This document shows, piece by piece, positions 24,786-33,491 of a stretch of DNA of 64,000 nucleotides. Within the stretch, counting starts at the first letter, position 1. Every line of letters starts with the position of its first letter. The notes under the pieces are model-generated. The model ran no database searches and was not told where the DNA came from. It worked only from the letters and a program-made list of their open reading frames with translations. The translations under genes and the position numbers were made by a program. Source of the DNA: Corythucha ciliata (taxonomy: Eukaryota; Arthropoda; Insecta; Hemiptera; Tingidae); NCBI GenBank assembly GCA_038030265.1, contig CM075937.1, forward strand, positions 34,576,198-34,640,197. Direction: 5' to 3'.

Positions 24786-25991
24786 CTTTTTTCGATAGTG
24801 TCCTTCCAAGAAGGATTTTCTGCAAGGAGATCACGGTAATTGTCACGGGATACAACAACGCCTCCGCTCATATGAGCGTACTCTACAATGAATCTAAACC
24901 CCACCAAAAAAAAATAAAAATAAAGAAATAAATGCCCTGCCCTTTCTCGGCGCGTTCTCCTACGTCACTATCCACTGTAGATGTTTTACCTGTCGTCATA
25001 CGAAGCGATCGTTTTACCCTGTACCTTTCGACTGGGCGTGTAAGTGAGAATCCCTTCCTTTTCCAACTCGTCTAAAATATGTTGATCTGTCGTAGCCGGA
25101 TGGCGACGACGGAATTGCGGCACAAACACCACAACTTTGTGTCCGCGTCTTAAGAAATAATCGACGCAGATTTTAAGGCCTTTACCGCTATATCTTACAC
25201 CTAAGCCGTGACTGTCCGGTGGGGTTTTCTTTAAGGATTACTAGTTCGGTATATTTATATTCAGGAAGTGTACTTACCCGAACGCTACATTGGAACCATC
25301 GACGACCACAGGGCGAAGTTTATTGGAAGCTGGACGGGCGGCCGGCTTCGAGGCAGTTGGTTCAACCAAAGGAGGTCGATGAGGCTCAGGCTTCGTCTCG
25401 ACATCGACGTTTTTAAATATTTTGAACTTCTTCGAAGATCTCGACACGCGAGCCACGGATCCCGTACAGACTCCTACGTCCTCATCGTCGGAGAGTTCGA
25501 TAATGTCATCATGATTACAAGGGACTAGAACAACCTTAAATGAAAATGGAAAATATCAAGTGTGAGTCCTTAAATTCAAGGTGGAAAAGAAAAGGGACAA
25601 AAATTACCGATTCATCGCTGGAAGATGACTCGTCAGATGAAATCATAACAGTAGAAATTCGTTTTCTTGGGGAAGGAGTGGGTGGCTGAGACCGTTTTCG
25701 TTTTCTAGCAACTCTCGGGGAAGCCTGATTCGAAGCGACAACGTTCAATGGCAGGGGTGTCGACGCTGCCGCGGGTCCATGCGAGCCGTTCCTTCTTTTT
25801 CTTCGTCGAACAGGCCTCCGCTGCGAACGTTCAGGACGCCTAGTCGTCGATAAATCGTTCTCATCGGTGCCCTCTGACGGAATTGACGAAAGAGATCCAT
25901 CGTTATTAGTTTCAGTTCGCGAACCGAATTCGTCGATTATGAAGAGTTTCGGATCTTCCACGATTACAACAGACTGATCTAGTTCTTCCAT
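24786..25991 (-). CDS. Regnase/N4BP1-like NYN-domain endoribonuclease, 3' end unresolved
   Basis: Four exons fit in phase: 25,608-25,991 (start ATG), 25,278-25,534, 24,990-25,211 and 24,786-24,893, all with GT-AG boundaries. They give about 323 residues. Residues 1-200 are low-complexity, with basic stretches (RRPVRRRKRR), serine/acidic runs and IIELSDDEDV, which resembles a SUMO-interacting motif. The NYN (PIN-like) RNase fold follows: VVVDGSNVAFGHG (about 204-216), RGHKVVVFVPQFRR, TDQHILDELEKEGIL, IASYDDRF and VVSRDNYRDL. The acidic residues of DGSN, DDRF and SRDNYRDL are the metal-binding catalytic set in Regnase-1 (ZC3H12A) and N4BP1, enzymes that cleave mRNA or viral RNA. The next expected block, DPLGR-x-GP, was not found below 24,786, so at least one 3' exon is missing. 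IASYDDR and the lack of a visible CCCH finger lean toward N4BP1, but this is unsettled. Confidence 0.85.
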
Positions 25992-26870
25992 TGCTTTCGT
26001 ATGTTTGTGTTGTCACATTAAAATTTGAGATGACGTGATTCGACGGTGATCGTAGAAATTGTTGAGTTGGGCGTTTGTCTTTATGTGATCAGCAAGTATG
26101 AAATTTACATCCCTACAAAACGAAGGAGTCACAATGTTTATGAGATTTGAGCCACACTTTTTAATATGAGCACATACCTCAGTTATAATTATAATGACAC
26201 GATCAAATCGAACTCAATCAAGCGTGTTCTTTCATTTCAGGGCAGATGGTCCAGTGTCCACAAGGTCCTCGCTCACTGTGATAAAACTTTCCTTATCATC
26301 GAGCCTACTCGTCCTTGTGCAAGGGTACTAGAACTAACAAGGTTGGCCAATTCGCCGTTTGTTTGTTTTTTACCTCCATGATGAGGGGTGGCGGCCTACG
26401 TCACAATATGCTCCCTCCCACCTCACTGTACTCACTTGCTACTTTGAAACTGACGCCAATGGCGGCGGAAGTGGGGTTCAGGTTCAGCGAGTGCTCCCCC
26501 CGTGGTCTGGCTCAATCCAATGTTTCAGGAATCGAGAAAAAAATGGCTTCGTATTGAATTTCCCTCATAAAAATTATCGTTCGCTCCTTCCACAACGAGA
26601 TTCGGATTCACCAGCCAGATCTGCAAACTGAGTCCCGACCCGAGTCCCGAGGAGATTGAAGGTTTCTGTGTCATAGGTTTCCCCAAAGTTGTATAGATAC
26701 CAAGTTGCTTCGCTTCACTCTTCTCTTATAATGGGCTTAGCGCAAAGTGACAGTCCTGCAGACTAGCGCAATACTTGTTCTAACTTCAGTTCGCTCTCCT
26801 CTATTATATTTCCTACGAAGAACGTGCTCTGACTTACGTTTAAAGGACGTTTTCAAGCTTTTCCTTCAAT
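25992..26870. other. Upstream region of the NYN gene, no coding feature
   Basis: This would hold the promoter and 5' UTR of the minus-strand NYN gene. I see no convincing TATA box or initiator in the first 200 bp. Open frames of 70-90 codons at 26.17-26.63 kb overlap in different frames and show no known motif. Confidence 0.35.
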
Positions 26871-26874
26871 TAAA

Positions 26875-27075
26875 ATGGTGCAGTGCTGTGTTGTGGGTTA
26901 CATTAATTCGTCTGATAAATATAAAGGCCTGCAATTTACGGTTTTCCCAATAAACCTTACAAAAAAGAGAGACCGGGTGAAGTGGATCCTGGCCGTCAAC
27001 AGGAAAAGCCAGTTAGAGCAATTCAGTACTTTTCTACTGAAGCACTTTATGTATTTTCTAGCAGGAATGCACTAG
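26875..27075 (+). pseudogene. THAP zinc-finger fragment
   Basis: An ATG opens MVQCCVVGYINSSDKYKG, then FTVFP and KWILAVNRK. This is the N-terminal half of a THAP domain, the DNA-binding module of P-element transposase and THAP proteins: initiator Met, first Cys, FxxFP and the invariant Trp. The second zinc-ligand cysteine, usually in GC, is Tyr here (VGY). The closing C-x2-H and AVPTIF box are missing before the stop at 27,075. It is therefore a partial or decayed domain, possibly a transposase remnant, or a first exon whose remainder I could not find. Confidence 0.6.
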
Positions 27076-27309
27076 CTGAAACTCTCGTCCCCCCTTCTTT
27101 AATTGTTTTCCACTTACACTCAAAAATTGCTGACTTATTCTCGCAGAGTTGCAGAAGGGCGGAGCTAACTGGTGTAACCGTGAGCGAGAGTGGGTAGTTG
27201 ATGGCGGAGCCGCTATCTCTGGGTCCTTCCTGAAACTCGCGGGAGCTGCGGGAGCGGGAGTAAGCCGCGCACCTTGGGTGGGAGATCCGAGTGGGGCAAG
27301 AGGAGAACC

Positions 27310-27351
27310 TATAAAAGGGAGCACGGGGAAACACAGAAGAAGAGCGTGTCA
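27310..27351 (+). promoter_or_regulatory. Possible TATA/initiator promoter
   Basis: TATAAAAGG at 27,310-27,318 is followed by TCAGTCG at 27,349, which matches the arthropod initiator TCAGT. The spacing of about 41 bp from the first T to the initiator A is longer than the usual ~30, which weakens the call. The combination with the downstream text resembles the promoter inside an LTR of a Ty3/gypsy-type element, but no LTR pair or primer-binding site is seen. Confidence 0.35.
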
Positions 27352-27529
27352 GTCGAGTTCTGTTGAACCGGTAGTCAGAGGTTAAGCTCACCCCCAGCCG
27401 GGTCCGAGAGTGTTGGTCTAAAGTTCACAGGAGTTAATAGTTCGCGGTCTGTGTGTGACCCCCTAGTGAAAAGTCTGTGGTTCCGTAGTGCGACCAATCC
27501 CCGGGAAAAGTGAAGTGAGTGTCTCAGTT

Positions 27530-28015
27530 AGTGGTCACAAGCGCGACCATCCGGCATCGAGTAACTACAGTGAGTCGGGTCCGAGTGCGACCATCGTCTT
27601 CGTCCTTCGCAGTGGTCACGACGAGTGCGACCATCCATCATCGAGTATTGCCGTGAGTCAGGTCACAAGCGCGACCACTCTTCGGCGTGTTACCATCGAG
27701 AACCGTGTCGCAAGTGCGACCATCCGTCATCGAATTACCACTGAGCGTCGGGTCACGAGTGTGACCATTGTAGTCGTCCACAGGGTCGCTAGTGTGACCA
27801 TTCGTCTTCATCTTCAGGGGTCGCTAGAGCGACCGGTCTTCGTCGTCCGTAGAGTAACTGGATCGTCCGCCGTCGTCATAGTCTTCGTCGTCCGTCGAGT
27901 AACTGAATCGTCCGCCGTTGTCATAGTCTTCGTCGTCCGTCGAGTAACTGAATCTTACGCCGTTGTCATAGTCTTCGTCGTCCGTCGGGTTCTACAATCG
28001 TCCACCATCGTCATA
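27530..28015 (+). repeat. Minisatellite: degenerate units then four 45-bp repeats
   Basis: From 27,530 to 27,830 the phrase gtcacaagcgcgaccat (and gagtgcgaccat variants) recurs irregularly. From 27,836 four direct 45-bp units start at 27,836, 27,881, 27,926 and 27,971, each beginning gtcttcgtcgtccgt and ending cgtcata. Because 45 is a multiple of three, an open frame across them reads FVVRRVTESSAVVIV-like repeats. That is a consequence of the array, and I do not call it a gene. Confidence 0.75.
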
Positions 28016-29240
28016 TAAGTCCTTGTCCTCAAGTATTAGAGTCATCCGTCGTAACCCCACCTTCGGCGTCCGTCGAGCACTGGAGCCGTCTATCGGGGCC
28101 ACAAGAGTGATCCTCGCAGTCGTCCATCCCACTCTTCATTCAAAGGATATACCTTACCAGGTGGGTGAAAATCCTATCTCTTCGTAAGCCTCTTGGGTCG
28201 AGGGAAGGACCAGAAGGGACGGGGCTCCGCCAGTTTAACGCCATACCGATCCCCAGCGAAGCTCCAACGAAAATATTATAAAATTTCAGTTATTGCGTTA
28301 TTAATTTCTTGTGTAAAAATAAACGACTACCTTTTTGAAAACCATCCTTTATCGTCCATTCACCCTTTCGAACCCGCGAGCTGCGGCTACACTGGTCTCT
28401 GTTTTCGTTAGAGAAGAATAAGAGTACGTGTGGCAGAAAACTTTGATTTCCCGACGTTTTTATTCTACATGCCCACAGATTGGTTTAGAATTTTTAAAAA
28501 ATTGGGGGGGGGGGGCAAATGCACTTGGGCGTGCATAATGCACATAGTTCTCCTCTTCCTATTTATAGCCTCTGGAAAAGAAGGGTGTCAGGAAACACTT
28601 AATAAGGGAATTTAAAGAAAAAATTAAACTTTAATTTTCTTCAAAAACTCTTTGAGATTACATTATTTAACCCTGTAATAAAGGCTTTGGCGCCCTCGGA
28701 CTCGACATGACCGGGTGTGGGCCCACTGATTAATAATAATAAGCCTATGGAAACGTACATATTTTAATTAATGAATATCTATGTAGCCTAATGCACCTAT
28801 TTTTAATTGCAAATCTCTTCGCCTTTCTCGTTCTTTACATTTCAAAATAAATCATGTTTGACATCTTATACAGGCCCTTTATTAAATTTCTAAAACGCAC
28901 AGCTAGGAAAGCATAATAGACCAATCCTAGATCCAGTGGCGAATCCAGCATTTTATGAAGGGGGGGGGCAAAACAAAAATGTTCACTTCCCTGGGGGGGG
29001 GGGGGCAGCACACCACCAGTGAAAAAGGAAGATATATAGGAGCCACTTTTCCTGATATTTCCGGTTTCTTTTCCCGGAAGAATGGAATCAAGATCCCGTG
29101 GGGAGAGGGGGGTCATGCTTAAACTACGTTGAGTATTTCTCAAAAATATGTTCAACCTGATCGCAAACAGACAATTTCGGGCTTGAAACATCTGCCACTT
29201 TTTTTTTTAAATGCCTACTTTGATCAAAAAACTTAATTGT
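28016..29240. other. No gene; transposon-end motif and G-runs
   Basis: At 28,935-28,950 ccagtggcgaatccagc is close to a common hAT-type terminus (CAGTGGCGGATCCAG). It is followed by G-runs at 28,971-28,979 and 28,994-29,005. Another G-run lies at 28,504-28,514. No second terminus was identified. Open frames of up to 118 codons have no recognised motif. Confidence 0.4.
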
Positions 29241-29254
29241 GTAAACCCCTTTTA

Positions 29255-29506
29255 CACGGCAAGCCCAGTTCACACCTATCATGCACGCTTCCGATCCGAC
29301 ACCGATCATGCATTTTTTGATAGGTGTGGGGACCGTAATAGGTGTTAATACCGAATAATTCACGGCTATTACGCTTCTCAGCCCTCTCAAATTGCCTTTC
29401 CAACCCAAATATAGTCTAACCGTTACGAGGGTTTCCACAGTCTCCGATCCGACATGCATGATCGGTGTCGGTTCGGAATCGTGCATGATAGGTGTGACCA
29501 GGCCTT
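29255..29506. mobile_element. MITE with ~50-bp inverted ends
   Basis: The left sequence gttcacacctatcatgcacg, then ttccgatccgacaccgatca, is matched by the inverted right sequence ending gcatgataggtgtgaccagg. The arms are about 50 bp and the total about 250 bp. The 120-codon minus-strand frame across it reads through both arms and is not a gene. Confidence 0.65.
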
Positions 29507-29584
29507 AATGCCCGTATTCATAGTCGCTACTTAAATTAAAATTCTCCTAAGTAAGAGTCAATCCAGCTTTTGTTGGAATAAAAT

Positions 29585-29702
29585 CATCTAACAAAAAAGC
29601 AATATGTTTTTCGAAGCAATGTTTCTATTTTATACATTATCTTCAAACAAATGAATGAAATAGAAACATTGCTATGAAAAACATATTGCTTTTTTGCTGG
29701 CA
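29585..29702. mobile_element. MITE hairpin related to the GGGGGCCTATTCT family
   Basis: The left arm aaaaaagcaatatgtttttc is matched by the inverted right arm gaaaaacatattgctttttt around the core caaacaaatgaatgaaatag. The core is shared with the MITEs at 21,183 and 32,627, but the GGGGGCC termini are not preserved. Confidence 0.6.
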
Positions 29703-30308
29703 TTTGTTAATTTTTTTTAATGATTTGAATGAAATGAAGTGAAGTATGGCATCAAATACGAACCCTGAAAAATTATAAAATTGGCCTGAGGGTGGAAATG
29801 AATGGACTAATAATTATTAGAAAAATTCAAGTTCGCAGTTCGACCATAGGACGTCGATGGGCCAAGAATTAATTTTTTCTTGTCTCTTCTAGCTACATGT
29901 TTGTGTGACTTCAAAATATTTTTTTCATAAAATATACGTACCCTAAAAAGTTGGCAAAAAACATGAGAAGCCATCTCATTAATTTTACAGTTAAAAAACG
30001 GGAAATTACGAAGCGACTCATACATTTTCACGTAGAATACCATGAAAAGTGAAGAGAAAGTCGGAACAAGAAACGCACAGTTTGAAACCTAGAGCGCTCT
30101 CATTTTAAACTTTGCACTAAGCCCATTGTACAAAACAGCGGTTTCAAGGAAAGTTCCGCGTTTTGCTCGCACCAGAGGTCGCTACCTCTGATAGCGCGTC
30201 TATTAATGTAATCGTTACGGTGTAAAAATTAGGGAAAGTTGGTTTTATTTTGTTATTTTCGATATTATTACTCATTATATTAATTAAGTTTCTGTATTTC
30301 ATAGAAAT

Positions 30309-30400
30309 ATGACCTGCTGTGTACAACTGGGTACCATAATAACAGGAAATTGCTGAAGGAGGAAAATAAAAGCAGCACCCCTCTCTTCAAAATACCAAAA
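30309..30400 (+). pseudogene. THAP-domain 5' exon fragment, frameshifted
   Basis: The ATG frame starts MTCC and stops after 15 codons. The frame offset by two reads CTTGYHNNRKLL, KEENKSST and PLFKIPK, the typical first half of a THAP domain, and ends at a clean donor (gtaagg at 30,401). One short indel near 30,318-30,325 would explain the split frame. As in the fragment at 26.9 kb, the second Cys is Tyr (TGY). I infer a decayed THAP gene or transposase exon; no following exon was found. Confidence 0.5.
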
Positions 30401-30734
30401 GTAAGGTTTTTCAAACTTCTTCTTGCTAACGTTGGAATTGTCGGTAATGCCAGTTTAAGCTTGATTCACGCTAAATAGTGACGATCAGTGAAAATAGTGA
30501 TGTGTCAATTTTGTTCGGCAAAAATAAAAATATTATTCTCACAATTTCTAGGGACCGGCTAGACTATATCGGCACGTGATAGTGACACGCACTAAAATCC
30601 CACAGTGATTTTTGAACTTTTTTTTTAAATATCAAGGCAATTTGACATGATTGAGTGAATTAAAAATTACTGTGAGCTCATTTTCTGAAACACCTACTAT
30701 CTAAGCACGGCCTGTCACATCACTGTTAGACCGA

Positions 30735-31410
30735 GAGGAGAGTGCCTCAAATACTGACCCAGAGTTATCTCTACTGACCGGGTACTTACAATGATCGGTA
30801 CGAGCTGAAATTTCGCAAACAACTTACGCGTGGGGCAATACGACTTGCCCTGAAATTTGATCTCAATCGGTTGCGGCAAACTCGGGAAAATCCGGGAGTG
30901 TCTAATTTACTGACCAGGGTTTTCTCTACTGACCGGACACTTAAAATGCTCGGATCGAGCTGAAACTTGGCATAGGATTTACGCGTGGGTCAATACGACT
31001 CGTCTTCAAATTTGATCCTGATCAGTTCAGGGGAACTCTCGGGAAAATCCGCCGGAAACTCCTACTGACCAGAGGGTTTTATCTACTGACCGGGCACTTG
31101 AAATGCTCGGATCAAGCTGAAATTAGGCATCCGGTTTACTCTTTGGCTAAAACGACGTTTGTAAGTACCTGGTCAGTAGGATTTCCCGAGTTTCCCTCAA
31201 CCGATGGGAATTAAATTTCAAGGCAAGTCGTATATCGACCCACGCGTAAATCGTAGGCATAAGTTTAGGTTGATTCGAGACATTACTGGTCAGTAGAGAA
31301 AACACTCTTAGGAAAACCCGTCAGGTTGGTTGCACGCAAAATTTAACCTCAATCTGAGCATTTTAAGTACCTGATCAGTAAAGATAACTCAGGATCAGTA
31401 AATTAGGCAT
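30735..31410. repeat. ~170-bp tandem units with inverted copy
   Basis: Three direct units begin near 30,737, 30,904 and 31,068. Each has tttctctactgaccgg-like text, then cttaaaatgctcggatcgag, cttacgcgtgggtcaatacg and ctcgggaaaatccg. From about 31,155 to 31,410 the same landmarks occur in reverse complement (gtcgtatatcgacccacgcg, gagcattttaagtacctgat), making an inverted arm. The structure can fold into a hairpin of at least 170 bp. No coding function. Confidence 0.75.
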
Positions 31411-31835
31411 TCCCAACCGAGAGCTGGCGACAGTCCCAGTCAACCGGAAGAAGAAAGTCATGAAACTAGCACCATTTGGTAGATAATGATGAGCTGAATA
31501 CTATGGACGTCTGCCTGGGGATTTTGCCCTCAGCAGCCAATCATAATCTCTGGAAAACCGGAACAAATTGCAAGTAGAACAATTGATTTTATTGATTTCT
31601 AGGTTCTATTAGAATGTGTTTCAACTATAGTTCTAGGGGAGATTGGAACAAACCTGCTGTTTCAGACCACCTATACAGAAATCTATGTTATTTTGTGTTC
31701 ATTTTTGGGTTCTTGTTCCCAGTCACCCCTTGTTACCCCCCTACGACGTCTATAATATATGGGAACTGAAGCCCTATCCCGCAGACCCCCACCGCCTACG
31801 CCTCCCTAATGCCTATGATGCTACAGAATCAACTA

Positions 31836-32133
31836 ACTAGATGGAATTCTGCAATCCCATGCACGAGCCGAACGGGATTTAACTCTCAAAGATAAAGTTT
31901 GGGCCCTTCATGTTCAAGAAGAGGACATCTTGAAACATGTTGAGACCAAACTTCCGAAAGGGGAAATTCATAAAATTCCACGAGAAAGATGGTGTTTAGT
32001 AAAGGGTGCTATCCACAGGATTTTTCTCGGGTGTCCAGAACGACTCCAAAAAGTTGTAAAGACGAGGAAGCCTCCAGCACCAAGACAACAACACTGTCAT
32101 CCATCTCAGTCAACACAAACGTGGAGCTTGTGA
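31836..32133 (+). other. Unrecognised open stretch, about 98 codons
   Basis: An open frame runs from just after a TAA at 31,833 to a stop at 32,133, through ordinary-looking protein text (LKDKVWALHVQEED, HKIPRERWCLVKGAIHRI). The composition is more protein-like than its neighbours, but there is no ATG near the start and I recognise no domain. The end runs into a MITE terminus. It may be an exon or transposon-gene remnant. Confidence 0.3.
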
Positions 32134-32626
32134 ACGAGCCTTAAATAAAACAGACCTGGGGCCTTATTCTTGAACGCCTTGGCAACACTAGTTTCGATTG
32201 CATTATTGCTTTTTTGAGGAAGCAACATTGCCTAGTCGAATTCTTGAAATTAGCAGTATTGCTTTGGGCGTCGTTTTTCTCAGGTGATATTGCCTTTTTG
32301 TATTTTTTTTAAACACCCCCAGCCGGTGTTTTCATTTTTGTCGATTCGATCACAACATTGCCTTCTCTGTTGTCATGGGAATCCCGAGGGTTTCCAGCCT
32401 TTACAACTTCCCTCGCCGGAAAAATTAGTGTTTATTGCGAATTTTATAGCCATTGACTCTAGCTAGCTGCTACTAAATCATGAGTTGCGACTTACATTAA
32501 TTCCAAATAATTCATTTTTGGAACGTCCATCAATAATCATATGCTTGTCGGACCGCCGTTACGTAAATTGATAGTTGACCGCAGTTTCTAGATAAAGTAT
32601 AGTGTACACCAACGATATATAAACCT

Positions 32627-32765
32627 GGGGGCCTATTCTATAACAACAAGCAATATTTTTTTCGCCAGCCATGTGTTTATTTCATTCATTTGTTTGAAGA
32701 AAATCAATGAAATAAACATATGACTTCGAAAAAGCTATTGCTTCGGAGTTAGAGAATAAGCCCCC
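32627..32765. mobile_element. MITE, GGGGGCCTATTCT family, copy 2
   Basis: The left end gggggcctattctataac and right end gttagagaataagccccc are inverted complements, the length is 139 bp, and the core contains cattcatttgtttgaag. Length and ends match the copy at 21,183, while the interior differs by scattered substitutions. Confidence 0.75.
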
Positions 32766-33342
32766 TGGATTGCTCACAATGACTGGAGGGGCGTGGAGGG
32801 GGCAGGTCGTCCCCTGGTAAACAATCACCCTGACCCTCTCCTTGTGTAGTTATGGCGGGTAGTATACGACTCATCAACCGGTCAACTCATCAACGCTATA
32901 AAAAATCGTTGACGATGGGGGGGGGGGCTTATCAGACTTGACCTTCAAGTCATCAACGGACCAACTCTTCAACGATGTTTTCGTTTCTTCCTCTGTGTAT
33001 CATTGGTCAAATGTTTCTCATTTCGAACGTTTTTCAGCTTATATCCTGAGGATAGCGAAAACGGTGACTACTAACTCGTAATATTCAAGCTCGGCAAACA
33101 TACGAACTACACATACAGAGAAAATACCCGCGTTTAAAACCCGCCAAATAAGAGCGTATTAACCAACGTATTAACGGTCGCACGGCAAAAGAGAAGTGTT
33201 AGCACTTCTTGACTTGAGTGCATCGAAACGGCAAAAATTTAAATCCAAAGTAAAAACAATCAAATTGTATTGAAATAAATAATTAAAACGATGAGCAGAA
33301 AAATTATGCAGTCAACGTTGTGCACCTGTTTGGGTGTCACAT

Positions 33343-33491
33343 TAGGTCTTTTCGGGCGACCCTCCAAACCTACACAAGTTACAAAATTTGCAATTTGTGT
33401 AGTTTTTAAACCAATTGAACACATGTTGCTATGTATACAACCTACAAATTTGTAACTTTTGTAGCTTTTGTAGGTCGCCCAAAAAGACCTA
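33343..33491. mobile_element. MITE, taggtctttt-ended
   Basis: The left terminus taggtcttttcgggcgacc is matched by the inverted right terminus taggtctttttgggcgacc. Further inverted matches around gttacaaaatttgc and caaatttgtaac make a hairpin of about 149 bp. Confidence 0.72.

Noticed and set aside
27488..28018. 176-codon open frame with FVVRRVTESSAV repeats
   Set aside because: The open frame is forced by a minisatellite whose 45-bp unit is a multiple of three; there is no start context or domain.
29124..29486. 120-codon minus-strand frame
   Set aside because: It spans both arms of a MITE and repeats its own motif because of the inverted ends.
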